Below the pieces are notes generated by a model, which was not told where the DNA came from, did no database searches, and saw only the letters and a list, made by a program, of their open reading frames with translations. Position numbers and translations under genes: made by a program. A stretch of 64,000 bases of DNA from Bacteroidia bacterium (GTDB taxonomy: Bacteria; Bacteroidota; Bacteroidia; Bacteroidales; CAJPTX01), in NCBI GenBank assembly GCA_905373475.1, contig CAJPTC010000011.1, forward strand, positions 9,994 through 73,993. Direction: 5' to 3'. This document shows positions 1 to 8,812 of this stretch, one piece after another (positions within the stretch are counted from its first letter, which is position 1; every line of letters begins with the position of its first letter).

Positions 1-740
1 TCAGCTTCCGATTCTTCGAGCCAGTCTAGCTGCTGTGAAGTGTATTGTAGCGCTACCGAATCTGGGAGGTCTGGCAGTAAGGTTGTAATAGCATACTTAA
101 TTTTCCCTTGATAGAGCATTTGATCGAGAACAGACGGGCGCGGATCGTTTTGCGGGAATTCGGCGGAGAGCCACCCTTCAAGAGCCGTAGGAACGATATA
201 CTGCGGTGTCATACGCTCTGCCAAGTAACGGGGCATGGCAAGTGCTTGATAGAACCGAGAATCTCTACCTAGGAAACGATCTAAGCCGATGGCAAGGAGT
301 GAGTCTGCTACTAAAACAGAAGCTTGGAAACCACTATTGTAGTAATAGAGGCGCGGCATGGGATGCGAGGGGGCTAATTCGTGAGCACGCGAAAATGCAC
401 ACCAAAGTGCAACGTCGGGACGTGCAGAGGCGGGGAATGTATGGTTTATAGAGTCTTGTAGACGGCAAATAAGCGAATCGCTGGCGAACTGTGTAAGGAT
501 GGTCTCTGGGGCTTGGTTCGGCATTTGTCCGAGTAGCTGCCCCCAGAGACTTGCAAATTCTGGATAGCCTTGTGTAACCTTTTCTACCCCGTTTGGAGTA
601 ATAAGGATTGAGTCTAAACGCGGAAGAGGCACAAAGCCCTCTGGGAGCTCGGGGGCTTGTGTAGTGGTATGACAGTTTGTAAAACAGATAGCAACAAATG
701 CTGTAACAAGCAAGAAAGTAAGGAAGCGAACAAAGTGCAT
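1..740 (-). CDS. gldB: GldB-like gliding motility/T9SS lipoprotein (C-terminus cut by window edge)
   Basis: The frame stays open from an ATG at 740 on the minus strand to the left edge, giving about 246 residues without a stop. The N-terminus is a hydrophobic export signal (MHFVRFLTFLLVTAFVAICF) followed by a Cys near residue 23, though the lipobox is weak. The segment IGLDRFLGRDSRFY, then MTPQYIVP and LYQGKIKYAI, matches the conserved core of the GldB family. GldB is a lipoprotein needed for gliding in Flavobacterium; its biochemical role is unknown and homologues occur in non-gliding Bacteroidetes. A consensus promoter lies 31 bases upstream (771-778). The end of the gene and its downstream neighbour are outside the window. 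Confidence 0.75.
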   Translation of the reverse strand, partial: MHFVRFLTFLLVTAFVAICFTNCHTTTQAPELPEGFVPLPRLDSILITPNGVEKVTQGYPEFASLWGQLLGQMPNQAPETILTQFASDSLICRLQDSINHTFPASARPDVALWCAFSRAHELAPSHPMPRLYYYNSGFQASVLVADSLLAIGLDRFLGRDSRFYQALAMPRYLAERMTPQYIVPTALEGWLSAEFPQNDPRPSVLDQMLYQGKIKYAITTLLPDLPDSVALQYTSQQLDWLEESEA

Positions 741-770
741 AGCGATCGGTTGTAAAAGAATACGACTATG

Positions 771-778
771 CAAAGTTA
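771..778 (-). promoter_or_regulatory. Bacteroidetes -7 promoter element for gldB
   Basis: Read on the minus strand this is TAACTTTG, a full match to the Bacteroidetes -7 consensus TAnnTTTG, 31 bases before the gldB ATG. The divergent fhs gene starts at 822, so the short gap serves both directions. Confidence 0.5.
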
Positions 779-821
779 GTTTGAATAGCAAAAGGAGAGT
801 TACATAAACACGTGAACGACG

Positions 822-2489
822 ATGACGGATTTGGAGATTGCGCACGGCGCTACCATGCGTCCCATTACGGAGATTGCCGAAATACTGGGACTGCCAAAAG
901 ATGATATTATCCAATATGGGAAGTACAAGGCTAAAATTCCACTCAAATACCTAGACCGCCAAAAGGTAAATAACGCAAAACTTATTCTGGTCTCTGCCAT
1001 TTCGCCTACACCTGCGGGGGAAGGGAAAACGACAGTTTCTATTGGCTTAGCCCAAGCGATGAACCGTTTGGGGAAGAAAACGACTGTCGTACTCCGCGAG
1101 CCTTCGTTAGGTCCTGTATTTGGTGTAAAAGGAGGTGCTACGGGGGGCGGCTATTCGCAGGTACTCCCGATGGAGGACATAAACCTGCACTTCACAGGGG
1201 ATTTTGCCGCCATTGAGAAGGCGCACAACTTGCTTTCGGCCTTGATAGACAATAACATTCAAAGCAAGTCGCGCTCGCTTGGTATTGATCCGCGTACAGT
1301 GAGTTGGCGACGCGTGATGGATATGAATGATCGCTCCCTACGTACTATTATTGTCGGATTGGGAGGCACGGCTTCGGGAATTCCTCGCGAAACGGGCTTT
1401 GATATCACCGCAGCATCGGAGGTAATGGCAATTCTTTGTCTTGCCGAAGATTTTATGGATTTAAAGCGGCGGCTTGGCAATATATTCATAGGTTATACCT
1501 ACGACAGGAAGCCCATCTACGCGCGAGATTTGCATGCCGAGGGTGCAATGGCTGCCCTGCTAAAGGATGCAATAATGCCCAACCTTGTACAGACCCTAGA
1601 AGGGACGCCTGCTATTATCCACGGAGGTCCATTTGCCAATATTGCACAAGGTACAAACTCGGTTATTGCAACGAAAATGGCAATGTGTCACAGCGATTTT
1701 GTGGTGACCGAGGCTGGTTTCGGTTTTGATCTGGGTGCAGAAAAGTTTATGGACATCAAGTGTAAATCGGCTGGTATACACCCCCATGCTGTTGTTTTAG
1801 TGGCTACGGTGCGTGCACTGAAGTATCACGGCGGACAATCGCTTAAAGAGCTGTCTACACCTAGTGTAGAGAACCTTGCTAAGGGGATAGGTAACCTTCA
1901 GAAGCATCTGGAGAACATGGCTTTGTTCGGAATTTGCCCTGTGGTAGCTATCAACCGCTTTGCGAGTGACACAGAGGAAGAACTGAAGTATATAGAAAAT
2001 GCGTGCAACGAGCTTGGTGTACCCTGCATACTTGCCGATGTGTGGGGGGCAGGCGGTAAAGGCGCAGAAGCGCTGGGCGAGAGAGTGATAAAAGTTACCG
2101 AACAATGCACAACCTCTTTTACGCCGCTTTACGATTGGGCTTGGACTCCTGAGAAGAAGATAGAAACAATAGCTAGTAAAGTATACGGAGCGAAAGCGGT
2201 TGATTATACAGCGCAGGCCAAGGCCGCATTAAAGACCGTTTACGATCTGGGTTTAGACAAGCTTCCTGTTTGTATTGCCAAAACGCAGAAATCGCTCTCC
2301 GACAACCCCGACTTGCTTGGGCGTCCGAAGGATTTTGTGGTAACGGTGCGAGATATTGAAATTGCAGCGGGTGCAGAATTTATTATCCCCATTACGGGGC
2401 AAATTATGCGTATGCCTGGTCTGCCTCCAACGCCATCGGCTGAGAAGATAGACATAGATAACGACGGAAACATTACGGGATTATTCTAG
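822..2489 (+). CDS. fhs: Formate--tetrahydrofolate ligase
   Basis: This 555-residue protein has the usual length of formyltetrahydrofolate synthetase, which makes 10-formyl-THF from formate, ATP and THF for one-carbon metabolism in the cytoplasm. The nucleotide-binding loop is visible at about residues 64-72 (PTPAGEGKTT), followed by the family segments EPSLGPVFGVKGGATGGGY and TGDFAAIEKAHNLLSA. The C-terminal segment MRMPGLPPTPSAEKID is also characteristic. The ATG at 822 is preceded by a purine-rich stretch (aaaggagag, 791-799). It stands alone, divergent from gldB, and ends in a clear terminator. Confidence 0.96.
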   Translation: MTDLEIAHGATMRPITEIAEILGLPKDDIIQYGKYKAKIPLKYLDRQKVNNAKLILVSAISPTPAGEGKTTVSIGLAQAMNRLGKKTTVVLREPSLGPVFGVKGGATGGGYSQVLPMEDINLHFTGDFAAIEKAHNLLSALIDNNIQSKSRSLGIDPRTVSWRRVMDMNDRSLRTIIVGLGGTASGIPRETGFDITAASEVMAILCLAEDFMDLKRRLGNIFIGYTYDRKPIYARDLHAEGAMAALLKDAIMPNLVQTLEGTPAIIHGGPFANIAQGTNSVIATKMAMCHSDFVVTEAGFGFDLGAEKFMDIKCKSAGIHPHAVVLVATVRALKYHGGQSLKELSTPSVENLAKGIGNLQKHLENMALFGICPVVAINRFASDTEEELKYIENACNELGVPCILADVWGAGGKGAEALGERVIKVTEQCTTSFTPLYDWAWTPEKKIETIASKVYGAKAVDYTAQAKAALKTVYDLGLDKLPVCIAKTQKSLSDNPDLLGRPKDFVVTVRDIEIAAGAEFIIPITGQIMRMPGLPPTPSAEKIDIDNDGNITGLF

Positions 2490-2516
2490 TACGCCTTGCT
2501 CTGCGTGGGCAGATAG

Positions 2517-2570
2517 AAAACCGTGTAGCGAGCGAATGGTCGTATTGCTACACGGTTTTGTCTTTTTTTC
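2517..2570 (+). terminator. Rho-independent terminator of fhs
   Basis: A 13-bp perfect stem (2517-2529 with 2547-2559, arm AAAACCGTGTAGC) is followed by a T-rich tract at 2560-2569, starting 27 bases after the fhs stop codon. Confidence 0.85.
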
Positions 2571-2914
2571 ACCAATCAAGGAAGTATGCCGTCTATACGA
2601 TATCAAAAGAGAAGTTCAATGGCTACTATAGCTACCAAAATTATACCCCTCGTATATAGCGCTTCCTCCAAAAGAATCTGTTGTACGGAATGCAATTTTG
2701 CAGTAATCATGCAAGGTATAGAGAGGCTCTTTTATGGTCGTATTCGTTGTGAGCGAACGAAACTCACTTTTGGTCTGCCATAAACCTGATGAGTATGTCT
2801 TGTGGGTATAGCAAGGGAATAACGTAACATTGGTTCTGCGTATAAATCGAATTCCCTTTGTCCCTGAAGGTGTCCATATATGGCTCGCCATTGTTTCTTC
2901 ATTGCCGTTTGTGG
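2571..2914. other. Region without a convincing gene
   Basis: Between the fhs terminator and the lipoprotein gene there are only short competing frames. On the minus strand one frame (2891-2616) could encode 91 residues, and a second one starting at 2905 could encode about 56, beginning MKKQWRAIYGHLQG. Neither has a recognisable domain or a good ribosome site, and they overlap, so at most one can be real. The stretch could be the decayed downstream end of the lipoprotein locus. Confidence 0.3.
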
Positions 2915-3292
2915 TTAGTGCTCTTTGGTCTGCAATTCTGTAGCGTTCTCTTCGTCAGCTTGTATGCTTTCCTGCGGATCTCCTAGTTCTAAAACGACAT
3001 TAGGGTCGCTTTGTAGCTCCCGAACCATGGCGTTGGCTTTATCAATATCCGACAAGGCTTCATAATATAACTCCGACGAGACCCCTAGAGCCTTTGCCTC
3101 TTTTTCGGTAAGCGTTAATACATACCTGTCTCCCACCAGTTCTATGTACGATAGCATCAATTTACTAACGCGTTTGCGCTCCGCCAATACTTGCTCTTGC
3201 CTTTCTTTCTCTTGTATCTCCTTTGGGCTCTGTGGCGAACAAGCTACACAGAGTACTAGTATGGCTATGCATAGCCCATAAATATTTCGCAT
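2915..3292 (-). CDS. Small lipoprotein of unknown function
   Basis: This is a 125-residue protein with a lipoprotein signal: MRNIYGLCIAILVLCVAC, a hydrophobic core ending in a lipobox (C-V-A-C, acylated Cys at about 18). The mature part is charged and probably helical: a Glu/Lys/Arg-rich stretch at residues 25-45, then a segment with repeated acidic residues up to the C-terminus. No domain is recognised. It is likely anchored in the inner or outer membrane facing the periplasm. It runs in the same direction as the gltX operon but is separated from gltX by a terminator, so it is probably transcribed on its own. Confidence 0.6.
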   Translation of the reverse strand: MRNIYGLCIAILVLCVACSPQSPKEIQEKERQEQVLAERKRVSKLMLSYIELVGDRYVLTLTEKEAKALGVSSELYYEALSDIDKANAMVRELQSDPNVVLELGDPQESIQADEENATELQTKEH

Positions 3293-3383
3293 CTCGTAAT
3301 TCTGTCTCTAAAATTAGAAAATTCCTGAAACTGGAAGCATCCGAATCTTTGCAGTTGTAGCGTAGTCGTTCCTTTACGGAACA

Positions 3384-3411
3384 AAAACGGGAGGTGAATG
3401 CCTCCCGTTTT
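3384..3411 (-). terminator. Terminator downstream of gltX
   Basis: An 11-bp perfect stem (3384-3394 with 3401-3411, arm AAAACGGGAGG) with a 6-base loop lies just past the gltX stop. Both flanks carry A or T runs, so it may work on both strands. Confidence 0.8.
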
Positions 3412-3439
3412 CATTTCTCTGTACTTTATCGCTCCTTTG

Positions 3440-4966
3440 CTATTGGGCTAGGAATGCGACAAACGCTTCTATGCGACGCATTGCCTCCTCTTTACCAACG
3501 AACGCTATGATGGTGGCTACATCTATACCCCGTGACTCGCCCACAAGTGCCAAACGAAGCGCATTCATCACCTTACCCATGGGGAGGCTATTCGCGGTTA
3601 TGTGTTCTTTTATGGTAGCTTCTAACGGTTCGGCTTGCAACGGATTGATATTAGCCACAAGCGAAAGAATGGCTTGCAGATAACTCGGCGTCTGCTCATT
3701 GCAATGCTTCTTCACCGCCTTTTCTTCGTATGCTGTAGGCGCAATCCAAAAGTAATCGGTCTCTTTCCACAAATCTCCGAGGAAGGTCAGACGCTCCTGC
3801 ACAAGTTTTATGGCTTGTAGCTTACGCTCGCTATCCACCTCAACTCCATGTTCCTGTAGCTGTGCTTCGAAGTAGGGTATTAAACGCTCAGCAGGCGCAT
3901 TCGCCAAATGTACATGGTTGAACCACTTTGCTTTTTCAGGATCAAAGCGTGCTCCGTTTTTACTTACGCGCTCTAAAGAGAATCTCTCAATTAGCTGTTC
4001 TAGTGATAAGAACTCCTCCGCATCGCCAGGATTCCAACCTAAGAACGCCAGCATATTCAAGAAAGCCTCTGGGAGGTAACCATCTTCACGATAGCCGTGC
4101 GAATGTTCGCCAGTAGGCGAGGTCCATTCTAGCGGGAACACAGGGAAGCCAAGCTTGTCGCCGTCTCGCTTGGAGAGTTTCCCATTCCCCGAAGGTTTCA
4201 GGATCAGGGGGAGATGCGCAAATTCGGGCTGACGATCTGTCCACCCAAAAGCTCGATAGAGTAAATAATGCAATGGCAAGGATGGTAGCCACTCTTCACC
4301 ACGTATTACATGCGAGATTTCCATCTCGAAGTCGTCAACAATGTTGGCTAAATGATAGGTGGGGAGCTGATCGGCGCGCTTGTATAGCACTTTGTCATCC
4401 AATGTTTCGGAGAGCACGCTGATGTCGCCACGTATCAGGTCGTGCATCTGTATAGTTTCGCCGCGTGGGATTTTGAATCGGATTACCCAGTCTTGGGTCT
4501 CGCGTAGCATCGTCTCCACTTCTGCGGGACACATGTTAAGAGAATTGCACAGCGAGTCGCGTGTATGCGGTCCGTAAGCAAAACTACTTCCATTCTTTTC
4601 TGCCTCTTCGCGCAGGGCAGCCAGCGATTCGGGCGTATCAAAGGCGTAGTATGCCCATCCACTTTCTACAAGTCGTTCGGCATACTTTAGGTAGATTGCT
4701 TTGCGGTCGCTCTGACGATAAGGCCCGTATTTCCCGCCTTCACGAATTCCTTCATCTATTTTGAAGCCGCACCATTCCAACGATTCAAATATATATTCCT
4801 CTGCGCCTGGAACATAGCGCGTTGTGTCAGTATCTTCTATGCGAAGAATAAACGTTCCGCCATTTTGGCGAGCAAACAGGTAGTTAAAAAGGGCGGTACG
4901 CACGCCTCCTAAATGGAGCGGTCCTGTAGGGCTAGGTGCAAAACGTACTCGTACTGGTCGCGACAT
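3440..4966 (-). CDS. gltX: Glutamyl-tRNA synthetase
   Basis: This is a class I aminoacyl-tRNA synthetase of 508 residues, which charges tRNA-Glu. The HIGH-type motif is seen as SPTGPLHLGG at about residues 11-20 and the KMSKS-type loop as KLSKRDG at about 265-271. The middle holds the expected YRQSDR and VIRGEEWLPS segments. The C-terminal third is the helical anticodon-binding part. It is the last gene of a minus-strand run ubiX-ribF-gltX, with 61 bases between ribF and gltX. The window also contains a tRNA-Glu gene at 56.6 kb. Confidence 0.97.
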   Translation of the reverse strand: MSRPVRVRFAPSPTGPLHLGGVRTALFNYLFARQNGGTFILRIEDTDTTRYVPGAEEYIFESLEWCGFKIDEGIREGGKYGPYRQSDRKAIYLKYAERLVESGWAYYAFDTPESLAALREEAEKNGSSFAYGPHTRDSLCNSLNMCPAEVETMLRETQDWVIRFKIPRGETIQMHDLIRGDISVLSETLDDKVLYKRADQLPTYHLANIVDDFEMEISHVIRGEEWLPSLPLHYLLYRAFGWTDRQPEFAHLPLILKPSGNGKLSKRDGDKLGFPVFPLEWTSPTGEHSHGYREDGYLPEAFLNMLAFLGWNPGDAEEFLSLEQLIERFSLERVSKNGARFDPEKAKWFNHVHLANAPAERLIPYFEAQLQEHGVEVDSERKLQAIKLVQERLTFLGDLWKETDYFWIAPTAYEEKAVKKHCNEQTPSYLQAILSLVANINPLQAEPLEATIKEHITANSLPMGKVMNALRLALVGESRGIDVATIIAFVGKEEAMRRIEAFVAFLAQ

Positions 4967-5027
4967 GTCGACAAACTGATAAAATAATTAAACGAATGGC
5001 GCAGCGTAAAGGGCGCTAACGCGCGTA

Positions 5028-5963
5028 TTACGACAACTCTTTGAGTTCCTCCAAATCGCGAGTAATCTGCTGCCGTAGCGCATCGAGTGTCGCAAACTTG
5101 AGCTCGTTCCGAATTTTGTGGTGGAACGAGACATAAATTGACTGATTGTAAATGGAGGTGTGTAGCGAGGGGATGTATGCTTCTATGGATACGTGTCCGT
5201 CAATGTCAATCGTAGGGCGAGTTCCTACGTTAATCAGAGCCGTACGTCTTTCTGTGGGCGATATCGAAGGAAGGATACAATATCCTGAATACACGCCATG
5301 GCAGGGCAATTGCTGCCACCCACTCATGGGTTGTACATTGGCAGTAGGGAAACCTATTGTGTGCCCCAATTGTTTACCTCGTACTACCGTACCATAGAAA
5401 CCATAGTCGCGCCCCAAAGAACGAGCCGCCTGCTCTGCTTCTCCTTGCAGGAGCAAAGTGCGAATGTGCGTAGAGCTGACCGTTACACCATCTACCGCGA
5501 GAGGAGTACCCAGATAGGCGGGAATACCCTTTTGCGATGCAAACTTCTGAAGCAGAGCAAAATCGCCCTTACCACCGTGTCCGAATCGGTGATCGTACCC
5601 CATGAGAATGGCAGAAGGGTTGAAGTTCTTATAGAGGACTTCTTCGAGGAACTCTAGGGGCTCTAGCGCAGCAAGCTCTAAATTGAAGTCGAGTACAAGC
5701 ATTGCATCTACGCCTGCATCTGCAATCAACTGCGTTTTATACTCTAGCATTGTGAGAAGTTTCAGCTTGCTAGGGTCATTGCCCAGTACAATCCGCGGAT
5801 GTGGCCAGAGCGAAATCACCAAAGTAGGGCGTTTAAGTTCTGCCCCGATGCTTCGCAACTGTTGTAGTAATTGGATGTGCCCCAAATGTACCCCGTCAAA
5901 AAAACCGAGGGTAATTACTGGTTTCTCAAATTCTACTTGACTCGGGTCGCGCCAGACGAGCAT
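5028..5963 (-). CDS. ribF: Bifunctional riboflavin kinase/FAD synthetase
   Basis: The 311-residue protein has the two-domain layout of prokaryotic RibF. The N-terminal nucleotidyltransferase half (FMN to FAD) carries GFFDGVHLGH at about residues 21-30, SLWPHPR, and SSTHIRTLL near 165. The C-terminal riboflavin kinase half (riboflavin to FMN) carries GRDYGFYGTVVRGKQLG, the IGFPTAN motif, and GVYSGY. It sits between ubiX and gltX in one operon; FMN made here is the precursor of the prenyl-FMN made by UbiX, which makes the grouping sensible. Confidence 0.96.
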   Translation of the reverse strand: MLVWRDPSQVEFEKPVITLGFFDGVHLGHIQLLQQLRSIGAELKRPTLVISLWPHPRIVLGNDPSKLKLLTMLEYKTQLIADAGVDAMLVLDFNLELAALEPLEFLEEVLYKNFNPSAILMGYDHRFGHGGKGDFALLQKFASQKGIPAYLGTPLAVDGVTVSSTHIRTLLLQGEAEQAARSLGRDYGFYGTVVRGKQLGHTIGFPTANVQPMSGWQQLPCHGVYSGYCILPSISPTERRTALINVGTRPTIDIDGHVSIEAYIPSLHTSIYNQSIYVSFHHKIRNELKFATLDALRQQITRDLEELKELS

Positions 5964-6012
5964 CGCACCTACTGTGTAAACTTCTCCTATACGCCCACAA
6001 AAGTAGGAAAAT

Positions 6013-6597
6013 CTACTGTACGCCCCACTGTGTGCGCGGTACGTCGATGCCTACCAGCGAAAGAATATGCGCAGTAAACTCCGCCACCATCTGTTGCATA
6101 TCTTGTGGTCTGGTGTACATGGTAAGCATGGGCGGAGCGATACATACGCCCAATTCTGCCAGAGACAGCATATTGCGTAGATGAATGGCCGAGAGGGGAG
6201 ATTCGCGGGGTACAAGAATAAGAGGTCGGCGCTCTTTAATGGTCACATCCGCTGCACGAGTGAGGAGGTTGTCTGCCATGCCGTGTGCTATCTTCGCAAG
6301 CGTTGCCAAAGAGCAAGGGGCTATAATCATCCCTCGTGAAGGAGTAGAGCCAGAGGCCAGTGCGTCGGTGAGCTGCGAAACGGAGTGTAGTGTAATTCGC
6401 GCGCCATTCTGTGGTAGCGGCTCGTCTAGTTCGTAATGCCAAACTTGTTCGGCGGTTTCAGTAAATATGAGCTCTAGATGCCAGGAGGAATATTCTAGAA
6501 ATTGAGCAATAAGCGTGCGCGCCACGAGAGCTCCACTCGCGCCACAGACTCCCAAGGTTAGAGAAGACGAATCGCAATTCATTACATTTGTTGCCAT
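6013..6597 (-). CDS. ubiX: UbiX-family flavin prenyltransferase
   Basis: At 194 residues it has the standard size of UbiX, which attaches dimethylallyl phosphate to FMN to make the prenyl-FMN cofactor of UbiD-type decarboxylases. The N-terminal GVCGASGALVARTL is the flavin-binding loop. The segment PCSLATLAKIAHGMADNLLTRAADV and LVPRESPLSAIHLRNM carry the conserved Ser and Arg of the active site. It is the first gene of the ubiX-ribF-gltX operon. In an organism using the futalosine pathway (mqnA is at 21.9 kb) the partner may be a UbiD-like decarboxylase of menaquinone synthesis; this is inference. Confidence 0.93.
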   Translation of the reverse strand: MATNVMNCDSSSLTLGVCGASGALVARTLIAQFLEYSSWHLELIFTETAEQVWHYELDEPLPQNGARITLHSVSQLTDALASGSTPSRGMIIAPCSLATLAKIAHGMADNLLTRAADVTIKERRPLILVPRESPLSAIHLRNMLSLAELGVCIAPPMLTMYTRPQDMQQMVAEFTAHILSLVGIDVPRTQWGVQ

Positions 6598-6670
6598 GTA
6601 CTCTTACGGAACGTTTTACAATGCAACTCCGTTACAAGAACGTGCATTCTAACATGAATTGTTTGTTGCT

Positions 6671-7687
6671 ATGGCGAATCGAAAGACGCTTTTTTTCATA
6701 TTCCTCTTACTATTTACTCTCCACACTTTCTTTGCTTTAGCGCAAAGTGCGAACCTCCGAAGTATGAGCTGGGGGAACGATTACAACCTCCATGTAAGTC
6801 TTAGCAACGATAGTAGCTATGTAATGGATGTGCGTGGGCTTTACCATGAGAGCGGGAAGCATACCAATCCTTTTCTGAGTGAAACGACGACCTACTTCCC
6901 CGTCTCGCTCGATCGCGAATTTGTTTCCTACCTGCGCGAGCACCCAGTGGATAGTGCCTACTCCGAACAAGATTCCGTTCCTAGGGCTTCTGCGCCTTAC
7001 TTAACGCTTTGGTCAGCACTTCACCACAAGCTTGGGGGCGGCTATGTGCATCTCATCAATTGTATTGTTTATGCGCTAGAGGGTGGACAACTCCATTTAC
7101 AGGATACCGCACTCCGTCGCCCCATTACGACCTGGAAGCCCGAGCCTCCCACAGAGAGTTATCTCCGAACAAAGGAGTGGAATTACTATGTACCTACTAA
7201 CCAGAAAGAAGCGCACAAGGAGTATAAACGTAGAAAACGAGAAGGAACATTGCAGGATTTACAGGGTATCCCCGAGAAATTTGTTCATCTCTTTCTCAAG
7301 ACTTCCGACCGTGGTTACCGAAAACTGGCGGTACAACGTAAAGAGAACGAATTGGCACAGATAGACTTAGTGCGGATGATGCTCGGTGCTAAATATTTAG
7401 GAGAGAGGCAAATTCTGCACATTAGTCAGTGCGTGCGCGATGCTGTTGCCAAATATACGGCAAAGAACCTACCCTCCGTTATAGTGTTTGACGACTACAA
7501 AGCGGCTGTGGCAATGGCTCTCGATTCGGCAGGGTATCGTGTGGATTATGTGGTGTTCCGAGAGCAAGACAGGCTCTCGGCGGAGGAAGTTAAGCTCCGC
7601 GAAGCAAATATCCGAATGTTAGTACACAACATCAACCTTGCTAACGAGAAGCTTTTCCGCGATCGCTTGTCGCGTTACTACAAATAA
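6671..7687 (+). CDS. Exported protein of unknown function
   Basis: I do not recognise this 338-residue protein. Starting at the ATG at 6671 it has a Sec signal peptide: MANRK, a Phe/Leu-rich core and a likely cleavage after ALA-Q at about residue 25. A TTG at 6659 in the same frame would only add four residues, so the ATG is preferred. The mature protein has no membrane segment; the second half (about residues 205-338) is charged and mostly helical by composition. It is probably periplasmic. It lies 28 bases before gldA and may be co-transcribed with it. Confidence 0.75.
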   Translation: MANRKTLFFIFLLLFTLHTFFALAQSANLRSMSWGNDYNLHVSLSNDSSYVMDVRGLYHESGKHTNPFLSETTTYFPVSLDREFVSYLREHPVDSAYSEQDSVPRASAPYLTLWSALHHKLGGGYVHLINCIVYALEGGQLHLQDTALRRPITTWKPEPPTESYLRTKEWNYYVPTNQKEAHKEYKRRKREGTLQDLQGIPEKFVHLFLKTSDRGYRKLAVQRKENELAQIDLVRMMLGAKYLGERQILHISQCVRDAVAKYTAKNLPSVIVFDDYKAAVAMALDSAGYRVDYVVFREQDRLSAEEVKLREANIRMLVHNINLANEKLFRDRLSRYYK

Positions 7688-7715
7688 CGTTTGGTTCTAG
7701 CAATTCCAGAAGACC

Positions 7716-8615
7716 ATGATCCGCATCCAAGCACTATGCAAACATTTCGGCAACAGACAAGTGCTCGATAACCTCAACCTAGAGGTCGAGAACGGGCAGA
7801 TTATGGGGCTCTTGGGACCGAATGGGGCAGGCAAGTCTACAACTATGCGCATACTTACTGGCGCTATTGCCCCTAGCTCGGGCGAAGTGTACGTCAATGG
7901 TTATTCGGTGACAGGCGAGAACGATGCGTGGCGCGCCAAGTTAGGCTATCTTCCAGAGCAAAATCCGTTGTACTCCGAGCTATACACCTACGAATACCTC
8001 TATTACGTTGCGCAGCTTTACAAGCTAAAAGAAGCTCGGAAGCGCGTCGCAGAAATAGGGGAACTCACAGGACTGACCGAGATGCGAAATCGGCGCATCA
8101 AAATTCTTTCTAAGGGCTACAAACAGCGCGTGGGGCTGGCAGCTGCGCTCATTGCAGACCCTGAGACTCTTATCTTAGACGAGGCAACCAATGGGTTAGA
8201 CCCCAATCAGATTGTAGAGATACGGAACGTTATCAAGGAGGTGGGGAAACAGAAAGCCGTACTCTTTTCTACGCATATTATGCAAGAGGTAGAAGCGTTG
8301 TGCGACAGTGTGGCTATCATTCGCGAAGGGAAATTGGTAGCAGTGAGCTCTACCCACGAGCTCATGGCAACCCGCGATCGTCGTAGTTACGTCGTGGGTT
8401 TTGTTACTTCTCCTACGGTTGAAGAACTTCGACAATGGTGTGTGGGTTCTAGTGTAGAACAAGAGTCCAATGGCGATTGGCTCATTCGCACCACAAGTAA
8501 AGAAGATTTGCGCCCCATACTATTCCATCAGGCGAGTGCACACGGCTACACATTGCACACGCTTTATCAACGTAGCTCGCACCTCGAGGAGGTCTTTCGG
8601 ACACTAACGCTCTAG
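7716..8615 (+). CDS. gldA: GldA-type ABC transporter ATP-binding protein
   Basis: This is a 299-residue ABC ATPase. Walker A is GPNGAGKST (about 35-43), the signature is LSKGYKQRVGLA (about 132), Walker B is TLILDEATNGLDP, and the switch His is in STHIMQEVEALCD. The long C-terminal extension and the YLPEQNPLYSELYTYEYL segment fit GldA, the ATPase of the GldA/GldF/GldG transporter linked to gliding and T9SS in Flavobacterium. No permease gene (gldF, gldG) is adjacent, so the membrane partner must be elsewhere. It could also be a general ABC-2 exporter ATPase. Confidence 0.85.
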   Translation: MIRIQALCKHFGNRQVLDNLNLEVENGQIMGLLGPNGAGKSTTMRILTGAIAPSSGEVYVNGYSVTGENDAWRAKLGYLPEQNPLYSELYTYEYLYYVAQLYKLKEARKRVAEIGELTGLTEMRNRRIKILSKGYKQRVGLAAALIADPETLILDEATNGLDPNQIVEIRNVIKEVGKQKAVLFSTHIMQEVEALCDSVAIIREGKLVAVSSTHELMATRDRRSYVVGFVTSPTVEELRQWCVGSSVEQESNGDWLIRTTSKEDLRPILFHQASAHGYTLHTLYQRSSHLEEVFRTLTL

Positions 8616-8765
8616 TTTCCTTGAGCAACTGGACGCGCCGATTGAGGCGAGCTATTCCCCAATACATATTGCCAAGTAGTTTGGTGTAAAAGACGAAACT
8701 TCGCATAGGGCGTTGTCATCTCGTCGTAAACATAGAATTCGTATCGCATAGCCTGTGGAACGAGA

Positions 8766-8793
8766 TTGGCATTTTGCCAAATGTGTATTTTTG
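8766..8793 (+). promoter_or_regulatory. hisS promoter with overlapping 15-bp palindrome
   Basis: A -7 element TATTTTTG (8786-8793) fits TAnnTTTG and lies 19 bases before the hisS ATG. Just upstream is a perfect inverted repeat, TTGGCA-TTT-TGCCAA (8766-8780), placed where the -33 contact should be. Such a palindrome could be a repressor site; no regulator is known from the sequence. Confidence 0.5.
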
Positions 8794-8812
8794 TAGTACA
8801 AAAGGCAGACGT

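Noticed and set aside
2616..2891. Minus-strand frame of 91 codons
   Set aside because: No domain and no good ribosome site; it overlaps an equally plausible 56-codon frame. Listed only as an ambiguous region.
6671..7687. Exported protein as a T9SS cargo
   Set aside because: Its C-terminus lacks the recognisable T9SS sorting-domain pattern (conserved Gly/Lys strands at the end).
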